Assembly (NCBI GenBank): GCA_031255035.1
Contig: JAIRTI010000051.1
Coordinates: 1 to 8,254 of the forward strand
DNA length: 8,254 nucleotides
Direction: 5' to 3'
Source of the DNA: Desulfovibrio sp.
Lineage (GTDB): Bacteria; Desulfobacterota; Desulfovibrionia; Desulfovibrionales; Desulfovibrionaceae
Below, in pieces: positions 7,240-8,254 of this stretch. The position numbers and the translations under genes are program-made. How positions within the stretch are numbered: position 1 is the stretch's first letter; every line of letters starts with the position of its first letter. The notes under the pieces were generated by a model. That model searched no databases, was not told the origin of the DNA, and saw only the letters and a list, made by a program, of their open reading frames with translations.

Positions 7240-7272
7240 AAAAAAACCGCGCGCGTGCTATGACAGCGCGCG
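7240..7272 (-). terminator. Leader hairpin T1 with T tract, overlaps leader stop
   Basis: CGCGCGCTG (7272-7264) pairs with CA-C-GCGCGCG (7257-7248) with one bulged C, giving a 9-bp, very GC-rich stem. G and seven T residues (7246-7240) follow. The 5' arm is exactly codons 44-46 (Arg-Ala-Leu) of the leader ORF and the loop holds the stop codon. A ribosome on the last codons would hide this arm. It may be the 1:2 protector hairpin of an attenuator, a pause site, or simply the terminator of the small ORF. Confidence 0.65.
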
Positions 7273-7401
7273 TAGAATGAGACCAAAGAGAACGGCGGCG
7301 GAAGCGAAAAAGCAAAGGACAAAAGCCGGGGAAGCCTGGCGGGGGGCCGCCTTGGCTATGGCTTGCGGTCTTTGATCGCGCCGCTGATGGTTGTTACGCA
7401 T
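7258..7401 (-). CDS. 47-aa leader peptide or small membrane protein
   Basis: This short ORF lies between the probable leu promoter and leuA. The start is strongly supported: AGGAGG (7406-7411) lies four bases before the ATG. Residues 1-22 are basic and polar (MRNNHQRRDQ...; Arg at 2, 7, 8, 11 and 21, Lys17). Residues 27-43 are hydrophobic (FVLCFFASAAVLFGLIL) and could span the membrane once with the N-terminus inside. Leucine codons are at 29, 38, 41, 43 and 46 (CTT, CTC, CTC, CTA, CTG), four of them in the last ten codons. Position, leucine-rich end and the two hairpins that follow suggest a leucine-sensing leader peptide. Against this, 47 residues is long for such a peptide and the leucines are not consecutive. 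A functional small membrane protein of unknown role is the alternative. I do not recognise the sequence. Confidence 0.6.
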   Translation of the reverse strand: MRNNHQRRDQRPQAIAKAAPRQASPAFVLCFFASAAVLFGLILRALS

Positions 7402-7405
7402 GTTT

Positions 7406-7411
7406 CCTCCT
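7406..7411 (-). promoter_or_regulatory. Leader ORF ribosome binding site
   Basis: A perfect AGGAGG lies four bases before the ATG at 7401. Together with the leuC site it is the best match to the Shine-Dalgarno consensus in the window, which argues that the 47-codon ORF is translated. Confidence 0.8.
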
Positions 7412-7421
7412 GGGCGGACAG

Positions 7422-7442
7422 CCCGGCGCGTATTGCGCCGGG
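7422..7442 (-). other. Hairpin in the leu leader 5' UTR
   Basis: CCCGGCGC and GCGCCGGG form a perfect 8-bp stem around AATAC (minus strand). It lies about 15 bases after the predicted transcription start and ends ten bases before the leader ribosome binding site. It has no T tract. It could stabilise the 5' end of the leu mRNA or be a regulator site; nothing in the sequence decides this. Confidence 0.6.
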
Positions 7443-7464
7443 ACGAAAAAGCGCCCTTGCTTTG

Positions 7465-7493
7465 TAAATAGGGCAGCCCGGCGAAAAGGTCAA
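7465..7493 (-). promoter_or_regulatory. Sigma-70-type promoter of the leu transcript
   Basis: TTGACC (7493-7488), a 17-base spacer and TATTTA (7470-7465) match five of six -35 bases and four of six -10 bases with ideal spacing. The predicted start is near 7458, giving a leader of about 300 bases before leuA. It is the only good promoter match found upstream of leuA on this strand. The assignment comes from motif reading only. Confidence 0.65.
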
Positions 7494-7521
7494 TGCGTCC
7501 CGCAAAAAAACCCGCGCTTCC

Positions 7522-7550
7522 TTCACAAACGAGAACATTTCTTGCATACT
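7522..7550 (+). promoter_or_regulatory. Possible fliR promoter (weak)
   Basis: TTCACA (7522-7527), a 17-base spacer and CATACT (7545-7550) match five of six -35 bases and four of six -10 bases. Start would fall at about 7557, on the fliR ATG, implying a leaderless mRNA. The same bases contain an imperfect sigma-54 pattern, AG-N10-GC with TTGCA, lacking the first G of the -24 GG. A promoter is needed here because no + strand gene precedes fliR in the window, but neither match is strong. Confidence 0.35.
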
Positions 7551-7556
7551 GCGGCC

Positions 7557-8254
7557 ATGGACCTGTTCGCCTTCAATGCCTCAAGCCTTTTCGGCTTCAT
7601 GCTCACCCTGATCCGGGTAAGCCTGGTGGTTTTTTTGCTGCCGTTCTGGGGCGGGGATTACATCCCGGCGCAGGTCAAAGCCGCCCTGTGTTTCGTGCTG
7701 ACCATGGCGCTCTGGCCGCATCTCTCCTTCCCCGGCGAACTCATGCCCGGCCATCCCTTTGCCGTCGCCGTCATGATCCTGGCCGAACTGGTGCTCGGGC
7801 TCACGCTCGGGCTGTGCGTCACCTTCATCTTTACCGGGGTGCAGGTTGGGGGCGAAATCATGGGCTTTCAGATGGGCTTCACCATGATGACCCTGGCCGA
7901 CCCCACCTCGGGCGCGCAGGTCAGCATCACCTCGCATGTGCTCTATATGGTGACCCTGCTTGTCTTTCTGGCCCTTGACGGTCATGTGCACCTTTTGCGC
8001 GCCCTTGCGGACTCCTTCGCCCTGATCCCGCCGGGGGGCGTCACCATCACCGGCCCCTTGACCGGGGACATCCTGACTCTTTCCGGGACCATGTTTTCCC
8101 TGGCCGTCCGCATTGCCGCGCCGGTCATCGCCGCGCTGTTCATGGTTGAAATGACTCTGGCCCTCATGGGCCGGGCCGCGCCGCAAATGAACCTGCTCAC
8201 CCTGGGCTTTCCGGCCAAAATAGGCGTGGGCTTTTTTTTCATCGGCATCCTGTT
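7557..8254 (+). CDS. fliR: Flagellar export gate protein FliR (5' part)
   Basis: FliR is an integral membrane component of the flagellar type III export gate, assembling with FliP and FliQ. The first 232 codons are present and the frame runs off the window; the family is usually about 260 residues, so most of the protein is here. Hydrophobic segments are seen at about 12-31, 40-54, 68-92, 126-141, 178-199 and from 221. Recognisable blocks are GGEIMGFQMGF (98-108), LDGHVHLLRAL (140-150) and MGRAAPQMNLLTLGFPAKIG (204-223). The last of these is also shared with type III secretion SctT proteins, but the overall pattern is closer to FliR. The ATG at 7557 fits the family N-terminus although no Shine-Dalgarno sequence precedes it. 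It diverges from the leu leader; flhB and flhA may follow outside the window. Confidence 0.95.
   Translation, partial: MDLFAFNASSLFGFMLTLIRVSLVVFLLPFWGGDYIPAQVKAALCFVLTMALWPHLSFPGELMPGHPFAVAVMILAELVLGLTLGLCVTFIFTGVQVGGEIMGFQMGFTMMTLADPTSGAQVSITSHVLYMVTLLVFLALDGHVHLLRALADSFALIPPGGVTITGPLTGDILTLSGTMFSLAVRIAAPVIAALFMVEMTLALMGRAAPQMNLLTLGFPAKIGVGFFFIGIL

Noticed and set aside
7152..7460. T-box riboswitch before leuA
   Set aside because: T2 carries GAGGTGGCGC, which recalls part of a T-box, but the conserved T-box sequence with UGGN before the terminator, and a specifier stem, were not found.
7531..7546. Sigma-54 promoter for fliR
   Set aside because: TTGCA and the spacing fit, but the -24 GG is AG and three of the six -24 bases differ; kept only as a remark in the promoter entry.

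Overview
The window looks like a chromosomal segment of a Desulfovibrio-type bacterium (Desulfovibrionaceae, Desulfobacterota). This rests on the high G+C content, the short 420-residue type of LeuC, and intergenic palindromes (GGGGGAAAT / ATTTCCCCC next to CCAAAGGGGC / GCCCCTTTGG) of a kind I associate with Desulfovibrio genomes. The genus is an inference from memory and was not searched.

Layout: almost everything lies on the minus strand as one probable transcription unit, read from right to left. A promoter (about 7465-7493) is followed by a roughly 300-base leader, then leuA (5635-7152), a 265-base gap with a repeat element, leuC (4098-5369), leuD (3551-4048), leuB (2381-3472), gltX (905-2314) and purN (167-892). 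LeuA, LeuC/LeuD and LeuB supply all the leucine-specific steps from 2-oxoisovalerate plus acetyl-CoA to the 2-oxoisocaproate precursor; only the final transamination is missing. gltX (glutamyl-tRNA synthetase) and purN (GAR formyltransferase) follow at short spacing and probably share the transcript.

The leader is the most informative non-coding part. It holds a 47-codon ORF with a strong ribosome binding site and four leucine codons among its last ten residues. One hairpin with a T tract overlaps the ORF's last codons. A second, perfect hairpin with a T tract ends just before the leuA ribosome binding site. The strand 2 / strand 3 complementarity expected of ribosome-mediated attenuation is present. 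The ORF also reads as a one-span small membrane protein, so the two explanations need to be separated experimentally.

On the plus strand, diverging from the leu leader, is the 5' part of fliR (7557 to the window end), a membrane protein of the flagellar export gate. It has no visible Shine-Dalgarno sequence, and its best promoter match would start transcription at or next to the ATG.

The left end (1-166) has no gene. It holds two oppositely oriented copies of the palindromic repeat; a third copy sits between leuA and leuC. One copy is diverged, but its base pairs have changed in a compensated way. I saw no CRISPR array, tRNA, rRNA, transposase, phage gene or defence system. Apart from the leader, the repeats and the odd PurN tail, this is ordinary core metabolism.
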